A stretch of 64,000 nucleotides of DNA, from positions 1,054,001 to 1,118,000 of the forward strand of contig NZ_JACHNF010000001.1 in the NCBI RefSeq assembly GCF_014205295.1, read 5' to 3'. Source of the DNA: Kribbella solani (GTDB lineage Bacteria > Actinomycetota > Actinomycetes > Propionibacteriales > Kribbellaceae). The notes under the pieces were generated by a model. That model did no database searches and was not told the DNA's origin. It saw nothing but the letters and a program-made list of their open reading frames with translations. This document shows, piece by piece, positions 54,643 to 64,000 of this stretch (position 1 is its first letter; the number at the start of each line of letters is the position of its first letter). Position numbers and translations under genes: made by a program.

Positions 54643-56271
54643 GTGAGTGATGGGTTGTTTGATCTGCCTGGGGTGCCGGCGCCGTCTCGTGGTGGCGGGA
54701 GCTTGGCCGACATGGATCACACGGCGGCTCCGCTGGCCGTGCGGATGCGGCCGCGTGGGCTGGACGAGCTGGTCGGGCAGCAGCATCTGCTCGCGCCCGG
54801 GTCGCCGTTGCGGCGGCTGGTCGAGGGGGATCAGCCGATGTCGCTGCTGCTCTGGGGCCCGCCTGGTACCGGGAAGACGACGATCGCGGCGGTGGTCTCG
54901 CACCAGACGAACCGGAAGTTCGTCGAGCTGTCCGCGGTGACGGCGGGAGTGAAGGACGTACGCCAGGTGATCGACGGCGCCCGGCGTGATCTCGCGCGGG
55001 CGGCCGGTCCGGTCGAGACCGTGCTGTTCATCGACGAGGTGCATCGGTTCACCAAGGCACAGCAGGACGCGCTGCTGCCAGGCGTGGAGAACCGGTGGGT
55101 GACGCTGGTCGCGGCTACTACCGAGAACCCGTTCTTTTCGGTCATCTCACCGCTGCTGTCGCGCAGTCTGCTGCTCACGCTGGAGTCGCTCACCGACGAC
55201 GACATCTCCAAGCTGCTCGACCGGGCGCTGGTGGATGAGCGAGGCCTGAACGACGAGTTCACGCTGGCCGACGACGCGCGGGACCACCTGTTGCGGATGG
55301 CTGGGGGAGACGCACGGCGGGCGCTCACGTACCTGGAGGCTGCCGCCGGTGGGGCCCGCGCCAAGCACGAGCAGGCCCAGAAGTACGAAGCAGCAAGCGA
55401 CGCCCGAGGCTCTGAACCGGTCAGCAAAACGGCAGAGGACGCGGCGCCGACCGGCGAGGGACCGGATGAGGCAGTAAGGCGCGACCGGGCGGAGTCGCCG
55501 GAGGCTCAGTCGGGTGGGGCGCCCGACAGCGGTGCGGGCCAGGTGGTGCCGGACGAGGTCGTACCGGGCCAAGTCGTGTCGGACCAGGTGGTGTCCGACC
55601 AGGTCGTGCCGGATGGGCTGGTGCCGGGGCGGGCGGTTATTGATTTGGTGACGTTGGAGACGGCGGTTGATCGGGCGGCGGTGCGGTACGACCGGGCGGG
55701 GGATCAGCATTACGACGTGGCGTCGGCGTTGATCAAGTCGATTCGGGGGTCCGACGTCGACGCGGCGATGCATTACCTGGCGCGGATGATCGTGGCGGGG
55801 GAGGACCCGCGGTTCATCGCGCGGCGGCTGGTGATCTCGGCGAGTGAGGACATCGGGATGGGTGACCCGGCCGCGCTCGGGGTCGCGGTCGCGGCCGCCG
55901 ACGCGGTGCAGCTGATCGGGATGCCGGAGGCGCGGATCAACCTCGCGCAGGCGGTCGTCGCGCTCGCCCTGGCGCCGAAGTCGAACGCGGTGATCACCGC
56001 CGTCGACGCCGCGATCGCGGACGTGAAGGCCGGCAAGGTCGGTCCGGTGCCGCCGCATCTGCGGGACGCGCATTACGCCGGCGCGAAGAAGATCGGCCAC
56101 GGAGCCACGTACCAGTACTCGCATGACGATCCACGCGGCGTGCTCCCACAGCAGTACGCGCCGGACGTGATCGACGGCACCGACTACTACACCCCGACCC
56201 GTCGCGGCGGTGAGGCCGCGTACGCCGACCGGGTCGCCGCGATCCGCAAGATCCTCCGCGACCGCAAGTAG
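54643..56271 (+). CDS. rarA: Replication-associated recombination protein A (RarA/MgsA)
   Basis: RarA is an AAA+ ATPase that acts at stalled forks with SSB and RecA. The 542-residue product has Walker [10 protein letters not shown], Walker [10 protein letters not shown], the sensor segment [10 protein letters not shown] and the C-terminal MgsA domain ([36 protein letters not shown]). It is nearly 100 residues longer than E. coli RarA because a low-complexity segment (about residues 233-330) splits the lid from the C-terminal domain. That segment contains repeated VVSDQ/VVPD units. The core on both sides looks intact. Confidence 0.93.
   Translation: MSDGLFDLPGVPAPSRGGGSLADMDHTAAPLAVRMRPRGLDELVGQQHLLAPGSPLRRLVEGDQPMSLLLWGPPGTGKTTIAAVVSHQTNRKFVELSAVTAGVKDVRQVIDGARRDLARAAGPVETVLFIDEVHRFTKAQQDALLPGVENRWVTLVAATTENPFFSVISPLLSRSLLLTLESLTDDDISKLLDRALVDERGLNDEFTLADDARDHLLRMAGGDARRALTYLEAAAGGARAKHEQAQKYEAASDARGSEPVSKTAEDAAPTGEGPDEAVRRDRAESPEAQSGGAPDSGAGQVVPDEVVPGQVVSDQVVSDQVVPDGLVPGRAVIDLVTLETAVDRAAVRYDRAGDQHYDVASALIKSIRGSDVDAAMHYLARMIVAGEDPRFIARRLVISASEDIGMGDPAALGVAVAAADAVQLIGMPEARINLAQAVVALALAPKSNAVITAVDAAIADVKAGKVGPVPPHLRDAHYAGAKKIGHGATYQYSHDDPRGVLPQQYAPDVIDGTDYYTPTRRGGEAAYADRVAAIRKILRDRK
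55547..55634 (+). repeat. Short coding repeat in the rarA insert
   Basis: Successive 15-bp units encode [20 protein letters not shown] and VVPDG. They form the end of the low-complexity insert in RarA and may expand or contract by slippage. Confidence 0.75.
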
Positions 56272-56334
56272 TCCGCCGGCCACCGCGGGTGAGTTGGGTA
56301 GGCTGCTTCACGGCCTGGGGTGAAAGGTTCGGTT

Positions 56335-57003
56335 GTGAGGCAGCCTCGTCCACGGCATGTCCGGCGGCGCCCGTTGGTGCTGAAGTCGATCGCTGGCACG
56401 GCAGGCGCGTTCCTGCTTGCCGGTGTCCTGTATTTCGTTCCGTTCGGCGCGCATCAGTCCCGCGAGTCGGCGACGTCGCCGCCGGTGAGCAGTACACCCG
56501 CGCCGACGGCGGAGCGTACGGAAAGCACGTCGCGATCCACTACCCGGCAGACTCTTCCCGTCGGCAAACCCCTCGGCCCTTCGCCGGCCGCTTCCACGAC
56601 ACCGTCCACCAACTGGCCCCCGACAGCAGACCCCGGCACACCGGGCAACTCCAGCTCGCCGGGCAACTCCAGCTCGCCGGGCGACCCGGGCACGCCGGGC
56701 AGCCCCGCCACGCGCGGCACCAGTCGGCCGACCACCTCCTCCGGCGGCGCGACCACATCGCCTCCAAGCCCACCCTGGAGCCCGACCCGCCCCACACCGG
56801 CCACACCGTCGCCGACCCCCACCTTCTTCCCCACGCCGGCAACCACCCCGGCGTCCACCCCGACGCCCCCGCCCTCTCCCACAGCACCCGCCAGCACGCC
56901 CACCCAGAGCACTTCACCAACCCCATCACCAAGCCCAGGCTCCAGCACCACACCCGAGCCATCCACAACTCCCAGCAGCAGCACCGGCCCCGCACCAGGC
57001 TGA
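56335..57003 (+). CDS. Membrane-anchored Ser/Thr/Pro-rich protein
   Basis: The 222-residue product has a short basic N-terminus (RPRHVRRRP), one membrane helix (IAGTAGAFLLAGVLYFVPFG) and then about 170 residues of Ser, Thr, Pro and Gly low-complexity sequence that should lie outside the cell and may be glycosylated. No globular domain is visible. The GTG at 56335 follows AAAGG; a GTG at 56320 would add five residues. The function is unknown. Confidence 0.65.
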   Translation: MRQPRPRHVRRRPLVLKSIAGTAGAFLLAGVLYFVPFGAHQSRESATSPPVSSTPAPTAERTESTSRSTTRQTLPVGKPLGPSPAASTTPSTNWPPTADPGTPGNSSSPGNSSSPGDPGTPGSPATRGTSRPTTSSGGATTSPPSPPWSPTRPTPATPSPTPTFFPTPATTPASTPTPPPSPTAPASTPTQSTSPTPSPSPGSSTTPEPSTTPSSSTGPAPG

Positions 57004-57032
57004 GAATGCACTCAACCGGCGAGGGGTGCAGC

Positions 57033-57108
57033 GTGGGGTTCTCCACTCGTGTTGTGGGTTCTCCACTCTCATACCGATGGAGAACCCACAACACGGGTGG
57101 ATATCCAC
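57033..57108. repeat. Palindromic dispersed repeat, copy 2
   Basis: A perfect 17-bp inverted repeat, GTGTTGTGGGTTCTCCA (57049-57065) with its complement (57078-57094), encloses a 12-nt loop. GGTGGATATCC at the right end is identical to copy 1 (16815-16890). Left core, right core and right end are shared while the loop differs, so hairpin structure rather than loop sequence is conserved. Confidence 0.8.
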
Positions 57109-57206
57109 TCGCAGGTCGGGCCCGGGCGCGTGGGGCCGGGTGGTTTGGTGAGGGACTGTGATGTGCGGGATGGTGTCCTGGAGCGGGGTGGGATATGGCC
57201 GCGCGA

Positions 57207-57212
57207 TAAGGT
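57207..57212 (+). promoter_or_regulatory. Candidate -10 box of the DUF948-alaS operon
   Basis: TAAGGT would place the start near 57219 with a leader of about 35 nt that contains GAAGGCGGA before the ATG at 57255. Confidence 0.4.
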
Positions 57213-57254
57213 CGGGCGGTCCATGAGGTCGCTAGCGGAAGGCGGATCGTTTTC

Positions 57255-57665
57255 ATGAGCGTCGGTGAAGTCGCGGGGCTGATAGCTGCCTGCGCGCTGC
57301 TCATCCTGGTGGGTCTGCTGGCCTATCCGATCCTGAAGCTCGGCAAGGTGTTCGACGAGACCCGGATCATGGTGAAGGGTGTCTCGGACTCCAGCGTGCC
57401 GCTGCTCGGCGAGGTGACCACCACGGTCGCGACCACGAACGCCCAGCTGGCGAAGGTGGACACGATCACCGACAACGCGACCACGGTGACCACGAACGCG
57501 GCGGCGCTGATGTCGCTGTTCTCCGCGACCGCTGGCGGTCCGCTGGTGAAGGCGGCCGCGTTCACGTACGGGGTCCGGCGCGCGCTCGGTGAGCAGCAGC
57601 GCAAGGACGTGTCCCGGCGGGTCAAGGACGAGATGAAGGCCGAGCGGAAGGCACGGAAGCGGTGA
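57255..57665 (+). CDS. DUF948 membrane protein
   Basis: The 136-residue protein has one N-terminal membrane helix (AGLIAACALLILVGLLAYPI). The following Thr/Val-rich helical segment (TTTVATTNAQLAKVDTITDN) is typical of DUF948, and a very basic C-terminus ends KAERKARKR. The family resembles single-pass coiled proteins found just upstream of alaS in actinomycetes. The function is unknown. Its stop overlaps the start of the next small gene by 4 bp. Confidence 0.88.
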   Translation: MSVGEVAGLIAACALLILVGLLAYPILKLGKVFDETRIMVKGVSDSSVPLLGEVTTTVATTNAQLAKVDTITDNATTVTTNAAALMSLFSATAGGPLVKAAAFTYGVRRALGEQQRKDVSRRVKDEMKAERKARKR

Positions 57666-57898
57666 AGCGGATCTTCTGGCTGATCATCGGGATCGCCGTC
57701 GGCGTGTATGCCGTCACCAGGCTGAAGAAGAAGGCTCAGATCCTCGCTCCGGAGAGTGTCCAGGAGTCCACTGCCAAGCTGGCGGCGGCGGTCCGGCACT
57801 TCGGCGACCAGGTCCGCGAGGGCATGGCGGAGCGGGAGACCGAGCTCCGGGACGCGCTCGGCATCGAGAACACCAACGATCGTGAGGACTACCGGTAA
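57662..57898 (+). CDS. Small membrane protein before alaS (DUF6167-like)
   Basis: The 78-residue protein has an N-terminal membrane helix ([18 protein letters not shown]) and a charged helical tail ([11 protein letters not shown]). It sits between the DUF948 gene and alaS in many actinomycetes. The GTG start overlaps the DUF948 stop, and alaS begins 5 bp after its end. The function is unknown. Confidence 0.85.
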   Translation: MKRIFWLIIGIAVGVYAVTRLKKKAQILAPESVQESTAKLAAAVRHFGDQVREGMAERETELRDALGIENTNDREDYR

Positions 57899-57903
57899 CA
57901 CCC

Positions 57904-60573
57904 ATGGAAACCAGTGAGATCAGGCGGCGGTTCCTGCAGTTCTTCGAGGACCGCGGCCACACCGTGGTGCCGAGCGCGCCACTGCCGTCGCCGGACCCGA
58001 ACCTGTTGTTCAACGTGGCCGGGATGGCCCAGTTCGTGCCGTACTTCGTCGGTCAGCAGACGCCGCCGTACCCGCGCGCGACCAGCGTGCAGAAGTGCGT
58101 CCGGACGCTCGACATCGAAGAGGTCGGCAAGACCACCCGGCACGGCACGTTCTTCCAGATGAACGGCAACTTCTCCTTCGGCGACTACTTCAAGGAGAAG
58201 GCCATCGAGTACGCCTGGGAGCTGGTCACCAAGCCCCAGAATCAAGGCGGCTACGGCTTCGACGAGTCGGTCCTGTATGCGTCGGTGTACTACGAGGACG
58301 ACGAGGCGATCGAGATCTGGAAGCGGGTCGCGGGGCTGCCCGACGACCGGATCGTCCGGCTCGGGATGAAGGACAACTTCTGGTCGATGGGCATCCCGGG
58401 TCCGTGCGGCCCGTGCTCGGAGATCCTGATCGACCGCGGCCCGGAGTTCGGCGCGGACCGGGACTGGGAGGCGGGCGACCGCTACCTGGAGTTCTGGAAC
58501 CTGGTCTTCATGCAGAACATCCGCGGTGAGGGTGGCGGCAAGGACGGCTACCCGATCCTCGGCGAGCTGCCGAAGAAGAACATCGACACCGGCCTCGGCC
58601 TGGAGCGGGTCGCGTACCTGCTGCAGGGCGTCGACAACATGTACGAGATCGACGAGATCTACCCGGTGATCGAGAAGGCGTCCGAGCTGAGCGGCCGCAA
58701 GTACGGCGCCGAGCAGGTCGACGATGTCCGCTTCCGGGTGATCGCGGACCACGTCCGCAGCGCGCTGATGCTGATCGGCGACGGTGTCACGCCGGGCAAC
58801 GAGCAGGGCGGGTACGTACTGCGCCGGCTGCTCCGCCGGGCGATCCGCTCGATGCGGCTGCTGGGCTACGAGGACCCGAGCCTGGTCGAGCTGCTTCCGG
58901 TCAGCCTGGAGCAGATGAAGAAGTCGTACCCGGAGCTGGTCACCGACTTCGGCCGGATCAGCCAGGTCGCGTACGCGGAGGAGGAGGCGTTCCGGCGCAC
59001 GCTGACGGCCGGCACGACCATCTTCGACGTGGCGGTCCGGGACACCAAGGCGTCCGGAGCGCACCAGTTGGAGGGCGCGAAGGCGTTCCAGCTGCACGAC
59101 ACGTACGGCTTCCCGATCGACCTGACCGTCGAGATGGCCGCCGAGCAGGGCCTGAACGTCGACACCGAGGGCTTCCGCTCGCTGATGAAGGAGCAGCGCG
59201 AGCGGGCCAAGGCGGACGCGCGGGCGAAGAAAGCCGGTCACGCGGACACCTCGGGGTACCGGGAGCTGCGGGAGAAGGGCGTCACCGAGTTCACCGGGTA
59301 CCAGGAGCTGGCCAGCGACTCGCAGGTGCGTGGTCTGCTCCGCGACGGCGCGGTCGCCCAGTTCGCCGAGCCGGGCGAGACGGTTGAGGTCGTACTCGAG
59401 AAGACCCCGTTCTACGCCGAGTCCGGTGGTCAGATCGCCGATGAGGGCGTGATCGTCGCCGACGGCGTGAGGCTGAAGGTGCTGGACGTGCAGCGCCCGG
59501 TCAAGGGCCTGATCGTGCACAAGGCCGAGATCCTCGAAGGCGTACTGCGCCCGGGTCTGGACGTGCACGCCGAGGTGGATCACGAGTGGCGCGTCTCGGC
59601 CTGCCAAGCACATTCGGGTACGCACGTCGTACACGCCGCGCTTCGTCAGGTGCTCGGGCCGAACGCGCTGCAGAGCGGTTCGTACAACAAGCCCGGGTAC
59701 CTGCGGCTCGACTTCGCCTGGTCGTCGGCGCTGGACCCGGCGACCCGGTCCGAGATCGAAGAGGTCGCCAACCTGGCCGTACGCCAGGATCTGCCGGTGT
59801 CCGCGCAGTACATGACGCTGCCGGAGGCCCGCGAGTGGGGCGCGCTGGCGCTGTTCGGCGAGACGTACGACGAGCAGGTCCGCGTGGTCGAGATCGGTGG
59901 ACCATGGTCACGTGAGCTCTGTGGTGGTACGCACGTGAAGCACTCGTCGCAGGTCGGCGCGGTGACGGTGACCGGCGAGTCGTCGGTCGGCGCGGGCGTA
60001 CGCCGGATCGAGGCGTTCGTCGGCATGGAGGCGCTGCACTACCTCGGCCGCGAGCGGGCGCTGGTCCGGCTGCTGAGCGAGAACCTGAAGACCCGTCCGG
60101 AGGAGCTGCCGGCCAAGGTCGCCGACCTTGCCGAAAGGTTGCGTACGGCCGAGAAGGAGCTCGAGAAGGTCCGCGCCGCGGCGGTGCTGCAGGCCGCGGG
60201 TGAGCTGTCGGCCAACCCCAAGGACGTCTTCGGCGTCCAGTACGTCGGGCACCGCGCGCCAGACGGCGTGAACGGCGGCGACCTGCGCAAGCTGGCGCTG
60301 GACGTCCGCGGCCGGATCCCGAACGACAAGCCGGCCGTGGTCGCGGTGCTGAGCGTCAACGACGGCAAGCCCGGCGTGGTGATCGCGCTCAACGACACCG
60401 CCCGCGAGTGGCGGCTGAAGGCCGGTGACCTGGTCCGGGTGGCGGCCGAGAAGCTCGGCGGCCGGGGCGGCGGCAAGGACGACGTCGCGCAGGGTGGCGG
60501 TACCGATCCGGCCGGTGCCGACGCGGCGCTGGCGGCGGTCGAGCACGCCATCGGTCACCAGGTGACAGGCTAG
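57904..60573 (+). CDS. alaS: Alanyl-tRNA synthetase
   Basis: The 889-residue enzyme is a full-length class II AlaRS. The catalytic domain has [13 protein letters not shown] and [11 protein letters not shown]. The editing domain carries the zinc-site histidines of [11 protein letters not shown] near residue 570 and the Cys/His of CGGTHVKHS near residue 673. The C-terminal DHHA1 region contains a Gly-rich GGRGGGKDD stretch. Mischarged Ser and Gly are cleared by the editing site. ruvX follows with no gap. Confidence 0.97.
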   Translation: METSEIRRRFLQFFEDRGHTVVPSAPLPSPDPNLLFNVAGMAQFVPYFVGQQTPPYPRATSVQKCVRTLDIEEVGKTTRHGTFFQMNGNFSFGDYFKEKAIEYAWELVTKPQNQGGYGFDESVLYASVYYEDDEAIEIWKRVAGLPDDRIVRLGMKDNFWSMGIPGPCGPCSEILIDRGPEFGADRDWEAGDRYLEFWNLVFMQNIRGEGGGKDGYPILGELPKKNIDTGLGLERVAYLLQGVDNMYEIDEIYPVIEKASELSGRKYGAEQVDDVRFRVIADHVRSALMLIGDGVTPGNEQGGYVLRRLLRRAIRSMRLLGYEDPSLVELLPVSLEQMKKSYPELVTDFGRISQVAYAEEEAFRRTLTAGTTIFDVAVRDTKASGAHQLEGAKAFQLHDTYGFPIDLTVEMAAEQGLNVDTEGFRSLMKEQRERAKADARAKKAGHADTSGYRELREKGVTEFTGYQELASDSQVRGLLRDGAVAQFAEPGETVEVVLEKTPFYAESGGQIADEGVIVADGVRLKVLDVQRPVKGLIVHKAEILEGVLRPGLDVHAEVDHEWRVSACQAHSGTHVVHAALRQVLGPNALQSGSYNKPGYLRLDFAWSSALDPATRSEIEEVANLAVRQDLPVSAQYMTLPEAREWGALALFGETYDEQVRVVEIGGPWSRELCGGTHVKHSSQVGAVTVTGESSVGAGVRRIEAFVGMEALHYLGRERALVRLLSENLKTRPEELPAKVADLAERLRTAEKELEKVRAAAVLQAAGELSANPKDVFGVQYVGHRAPDGVNGGDLRKLALDVRGRIPNDKPAVVAVLSVNDGKPGVVIALNDTAREWRLKAGDLVRVAAEKLGGRGGGKDDVAQGGGTDPAGADAALAAVEHAIGHQVTG

Positions 60574-61032
60574 ATGAGACGTGGCGTGCGGATCGCGCTG
60601 GACATCGGGGACGCCCGGATCGGCGTCGCCAGCAGCGATCCGCACGGAATCCTTGCCACGCCGGTGGAGACGGTCCGGCGCGGGCCGGGCGATCTGGATA
60701 GGATCGCGGCACTCGCCGCCGAACTGGAGGCGTTCGAGATCGTGGTCGGGCTGCCGCGTTCCCTGTCCGGGGGCGAGGGTCCGGCCGCGGTGAAGATCCG
60801 GGAGACGGCGGAACAGGTGCGGGCCAAGGTGCACGAAGGCAACGCGGCGACGACGGTGCGGCTGGTGGACGAACGGTTCACCACGGTCACCGCCGAACGG
60901 ATGCTCCGGGAACGCGGTAAGAAGGGTTCCAAGCGACGGGCGGTGGTCGACCAGGCCGCCGCGGTCGTGATTCTGCAGCATGCGCTCGACGTCGAGCGCG
61001 AGACCGGCAACCCGCCGGGGAGGCCCCTGTGA
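60574..61032 (+). CDS. ruvX: Putative Holliday junction resolvase RuvX (YqgF)
   Basis: The 152-residue RNase H-fold protein has the family N-terminus RIALDIGDARIGVASSDP and the later acidic positions in VRLVDERFTT and RAVVDQAAAVVILQHALD. YqgF proteins are thought to process RNA (16S rRNA 5' end) or junctions. The gene follows alaS directly and overlaps mltG by 4 bp, the standard actinobacterial order. Confidence 0.95.
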   Translation: MRRGVRIALDIGDARIGVASSDPHGILATPVETVRRGPGDLDRIAALAAELEAFEIVVGLPRSLSGGEGPAAVKIRETAEQVRAKVHEGNAATTVRLVDERFTTVTAERMLRERGKKGSKRRAVVDQAAAVVILQHALDVERETGNPPGRPL

Positions 61033-62267
61033 ACGGACCATCGGTGGACTCGGACCTGAACGAGAGCGACGGCCTGGACGAGCGGGACGGCCGCGTTGGT
61101 CAGGGCGAGGGCGACGACCTCGGCAGCGGCCTCGGGCTGCGGGCCGAGTCGCGGGTCGAGCGCCGGGCGAACCGGCGCCGGGCCCGGTCCCGCCGCGCCT
61201 TCGGCTGTTTCGCCGGCCTGGTGTCGCTGATCGTCGTCGGCGCCCTGGTCGCCGGCGCGGTGCTCGGCTTCGGCAAGGGCAAGGACGCGCTGGCCAACCT
61301 CTTCTCCGCGCCCGACTACAAGGGCGAGGGCACCGGCACGGTGACGGTGCAGATCACCGCAGGTCAGAGCGTCTCGTCGATCGCGGACACGCTGGAGAAG
61401 AAGGAAGTCGTGAAGAGTGCCCGCGCGTTCGAGCGGGTGGCCCGCGACGATCCGCGGTCGCTGCAGATCCAGGCCGCGACGTACACGCTGCGCAAGCACA
61501 TGTCCGCGAAGGCGGCGCTCGCGCTGATGCTGGACACGAGCAAGTCGGTGCTGGTGATGCGGATCAGCTTCCCGGCCGGCAAGACCAAGGCCGAGATCGC
61601 GCAGATCCTGCAGAACTCGAAGCTGAAACTGCCGGCGAACGCGGCCGCGGGCGCGCTGAACAAGCCGGCCTCGCTGGGCCTGCCGGCGTACGCGCACGGC
61701 AACGCGGAGGGCTTCCTCTACCCGGGTACGTACGACGTGCCGAAGGGCGCGACCGCGTACACGATGCTCAAGCTGATGACCGCGAACTACGCCAAGAACG
61801 CCGCTTCGCTGGATCTGGTGAACACCGCGTCCCGGAAGAAGCTCGATCCGTACCAGGCGGTGATCGTCGCCAGCATCATCGGCGCGGAGACGAACCGGCC
61901 GCAGGACTACGCGAAGGTCGCGCGGGTCATCTACAACCGGCTCCAGGCCGGGATGAAGCTGCAGATGGACTCGACCATCCACTACGTGGTCGGCCGGGAC
62001 GGTGGCGTGTTCACCACGACGGAGCAGCGGCAGACGGACTCGCCGTACAACACGTACAAGTACAAGGGCCTGCCGCCGACGCCGATCAACTCGCCGACCC
62101 GGGACGAGTTGCGCGCGGCGATCAACCCGGCGCAGGGTTCCTGGCTGTACTTCACGCTGGTCAACCTGGACACCGGCGAGACCGCGTTCGCGAGCTCGGC
62201 CGCGGATCACCAGGCGAACGTGAAGAAGCTGCAGACCTGGTGCCAGGCGCACAAGGGCCGGTGTTAG
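61029..62267 (+). CDS. mltG: Endolytic murein transglycosylase MltG
   Basis: MltG cuts nascent glycan strands and sets their length. The 412-residue product has an acidic cytoplasmic N-terminus, one membrane helix (LVSLIVVGALVAGAVLGF) and the YceG domain. The catalytic Glu lies in IGAETNRPQDYAKVARVIYN, and QMDSTIHYVVG and TPINSPTRDELRAAINP complete the family pattern. The GTG start overlaps ruvX. Confidence 0.94.
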   Translation: MNGPSVDSDLNESDGLDERDGRVGQGEGDDLGSGLGLRAESRVERRANRRRARSRRAFGCFAGLVSLIVVGALVAGAVLGFGKGKDALANLFSAPDYKGEGTGTVTVQITAGQSVSSIADTLEKKEVVKSARAFERVARDDPRSLQIQAATYTLRKHMSAKAALALMLDTSKSVLVMRISFPAGKTKAEIAQILQNSKLKLPANAAAGALNKPASLGLPAYAHGNAEGFLYPGTYDVPKGATAYTMLKLMTANYAKNAASLDLVNTASRKKLDPYQAVIVASIIGAETNRPQDYAKVARVIYNRLQAGMKLQMDSTIHYVVGRDGGVFTTTEQRQTDSPYNTYKYKGLPPTPINSPTRDELRAAINPAQGSWLYFTLVNLDTGETAFASSAADHQANVKKLQTWCQAHKGRC

Positions 62268-63092
62268 GTGACGCGTTGTGCGGTGCTCGGTTCGCCGATC
62301 GCGCATTCGTTGTCGCCGGCGATGCACCGGGCCGCGTACGCCGAGCTGGGGCTGGACTGGGCGTACGACGCGTACGAGGTGGACGAGAACGAGCTGCGCG
62401 GTTTCGTCGCGTCGCTCGATGCGGACGTGCGCGGGCTTTCGCTGACGATGCCGTTGAAGCGGGTCGCGCTGGAGCTGGCTGACTCGGTCGATCCGGTGGC
62501 GGAGCTGATCGGCGCGGCGAACACGATGCTGTTCGAGCCGGACGGTACGCGATCCGTACACAACACCGACGTACCCGGCTTGGTGAACGCGTTCGCCGAG
62601 CGCGGGATCACCGCCGCGGAGAGCGCGGTCGTGCTCGGTGGCGGCGCGACGGCCGCGTCGACGCTGGCGGCGCTGCGGGGGATGCGGGTCACCGAGGTGA
62701 CCGTCGTGGTGCGGGACCTGTCGAAAGCGGAGCGGCTACTCGATCTCGCCGCGGAGCTGGGACTCCGGACGTCGGTCGCGGACTTCTCCCAGGTCGAGCA
62801 GATCGGCGGTTTCGACCTGTGCGTCTCGACCTTGCCCGGCGGCGCGGTGGATCCGTGGGCGGAGCATTTCGCCGCTGTCGCCCCGGTCGTGTTCGACGTC
62901 GCGTACCACCCGTGGCCGACCAAGCTGGCGATCGCGGCGCATCGGATCGGTACAGAGCTGTTGAACGGACTTGACCTGCTCGTGCATCAGGCGACCCTCC
63001 AGGTGGAGATGATGACGGGTAGGTCGCCGGCTCCGCTGGCGGCCATGAGGGTGGCCGCGCGTGAGGAGTTGGGGGATCGTGAGTCTGCTTGA
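62268..63092 (+). CDS. aroE: Shikimate dehydrogenase
   Basis: AroE reduces 3-dehydroshikimate to shikimate with NADPH in aromatic amino-acid synthesis. The 274-residue product has the substrate motif GSPIAHSLSPAMHRAAY, the catalytic lysine in LTMPLKR, NTDVPGLVNAF, the nucleotide loop VLGGGATAAS and the C-terminal HQATLQVEMMTG. The GTG start directly follows the mltG stop. The last 14 bases overlap the next gene. Confidence 0.94.
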   Translation: MTRCAVLGSPIAHSLSPAMHRAAYAELGLDWAYDAYEVDENELRGFVASLDADVRGLSLTMPLKRVALELADSVDPVAELIGAANTMLFEPDGTRSVHNTDVPGLVNAFAERGITAAESAVVLGGGATAASTLAALRGMRVTEVTVVVRDLSKAERLLDLAAELGLRTSVADFSQVEQIGGFDLCVSTLPGGAVDPWAEHFAAVAPVVFDVAYHPWPTKLAIAAHRIGTELLNGLDLLVHQATLQVEMMTGRSPAPLAAMRVAAREELGDRESA

Positions 63093-64000
63093 CCGCCGTA
63101 CCGTACTGAAGGCCGGGGGTGCCGCCGCCGCGGTGACACTGACCGGTTGCAACGCCGCGCCGGACGAAACCGGAGCGGGTACTACCAGTCCGCCGCGGTT
63201 GACGAACAGCATGACGTCCAGCTCCGGTAACTCCGTGAGCACTGTGACTTCGGCCAGTGAGTCCGCGCCGACGCTCACCGCCGCGCCGAACTGGAACTCC
63301 TTCGCCCGTTCGCTGAAGGGCCGCGTCTACTTGCCGGCATCGTCCGGGTACGCGGCCGCGCATCAACTGTTCAACCCCCGCTGGGACAGCGTCCACCCCG
63401 CCGCGGTGGTGAAAGCGGCGGACGTGGCCGACGTCCAGAAGGCGATCAATTTCGCCCGCGCCAACAAGCTGGTCCTGGTCCCGAAGAGCGGCGGCCATTC
63501 GTACGTCGGCGCGTCCACGATCGCGAACGGGATGCAGGTCGACGTCGGCGCGCTCCGCGGCCTGAGCTACTCGAACGGCATCCTCACCGTCGGCGCGGGC
63601 GCGCGGCTGTACGACGTACACGCGTTCCTGGACCGGTACGGCCGGTCGCTGCCGACGGGTACCTGCCCGACGGTCGGGGTCGCGGGCCTCACGCTCGGCG
63701 GCGGGATGGGCATCCACACGCGTACGTTCGGTCTGACCTGTGACCGGGTCGTGTCGATGGGCGTCTTCACCGCGGACGGCAGATCGCACAATGTCAGCGC
63801 GACCTCGGATCCGGAGCTGTTCTGGGCGTTGCGTGGTGGCGGTGGTGGCAATCTCGGCGTGGTCACCTCGTTCCGGTTCGCCACGATTCCGGCGACGAAG
63901 CTCGGCTTCTTCCGGTTGACCTGGCCGGAGGCGCAGGCCGCGGCCGTGGTTCGGGGCTGGCAGAAGTTCGCGCAGGCGGCGCCGACGACGGCGTGGGGCA
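63079..64000 (+). CDS. Secreted FAD-linked oxidase (BBE type), 3' end outside the window
   Basis: The visible 307 residues begin with a twin-arginine lipoprotein signal (DRRTVLKAGG, lipobox LTGC) and a Ser/Thr linker. An FAD_binding_4 domain follows. SGGHSYVG provides the histidine for covalent FAD, and the Cys in GLTCDRV can give the second covalent bond, as in berberine-bridge-type oxidases of sugars and alkaloids. The GTG overlaps aroE by 14 bp with GAGGAG upstream. The BBE C-terminal domain lies beyond the edge. The substrate may be an oligosaccharide or another hydroxylated compound. Confidence 0.88.
   Translation, partial: MSLLDRRTVLKAGGAAAAVTLTGCNAAPDETGAGTTSPPRLTNSMTSSSGNSVSTVTSASESAPTLTAAPNWNSFARSLKGRVYLPASSGYAAAHQLFNPRWDSVHPAAVVKAADVADVQKAINFARANKLVLVPKSGGHSYVGASTIANGMQVDVGALRGLSYSNGILTVGAGARLYDVHAFLDRYGRSLPTGTCPTVGVAGLTLGGGMGIHTRTFGLTCDRVVSMGVFTADGRSHNVSATSDPELFWALRGGGGGNLGVVTSFRFATIPATKLGFFRLTWPEAQAAAVVRGWQKFAQAAPTTAWG

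Overview
The window is high-GC DNA from an actinomycete. The gene order pdxT-yebC-ruvCAB-yajC-secD-secF-apt-relA, the hisS-aspS pair, a second SecA of the SecA2 type and an alaS-ruvX-mltG-aroE block are all typical of Actinobacteria. Frequent GTG starts, 4-base start/stop overlaps and TANNNT -10 boxes agree. The GlcNAc-type ABC importer, secreted sugar enzymes and overall style fit Nocardioidaceae (a Kribbella-like organism). That placement is an inference, because the window carries no rRNA or tRNA gene.

Region 1 (1-10133) is a specialised-metabolism locus. A cytochrome P450 cut by the left edge converges on a tight seven-gene minus-strand operon. In transcription order the operon encodes a lysine/ornithine-type N-monooxygenase, a PP-loop ATPase, a small cupin, a methionyl-tRNA-synthetase-like enzyme, a D-amino-acid/glycine-oxidase-like flavoprotein, an ATP-grasp ligase and a family 5 solute-binding-like protein with no export signal. 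N-hydroxylase plus cupin plus MetRS-like protein plus amine oxidase is the known set for making an N-N bond from N6-hydroxylysine and a second amino acid (s56-p1 and formycin/pyrazofurin type). The operon therefore most likely makes a hydrazine-containing product. The PP-loop, ATP-grasp and SBP-like members point to an undescribed variant.

Region 2 (10134-13886) is an NgcEFG-like ABC sugar importer behind a candidate DasR (dre) site. It has no ATPase of its own. Region 3 (13915-28179) is housekeeping: pdxT, yebC, an accessory insertion (nucleotidyltransferase, DUF4442, Eis-like acetyltransferase), ruvCAB behind a LexA/SOS box, the SecDF-YajC translocon genes, apt and relA. Region 4 (28190-35770) has a DD-peptidase-like lipoprotein, a DUF559 protein, a DUF349 protein and the MBL hydrolase-hisS-aspS operon.

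Region 5 (35861-51231) is accessory: an alpha/beta hydrolase, two two-component systems, a GH19 chitinase, a methyltransferase bracketed by short tandem repeats, a TetR/MFS divergent pair with a clear operator, a GntR regulator, a bacitracin-type ABC exporter whose first permease carries an inserted extracellular domain, and a secreted GxGYxYP protein behind a LacI-type operator. Region 6 (51296-64000) returns to housekeeping: secA2, rarA, alaS, ruvX, mltG and aroE, ending in a truncated FAD-linked oxidase.

Non-coding signals include a palindromic repeat present in two copies 40 kb apart, six -10 boxes placed exactly 6 nt before a start codon (leaderless transcripts), and several hairpin terminators. 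No tRNA, rRNA, CRISPR array, insertion sequence or attachment site was seen.
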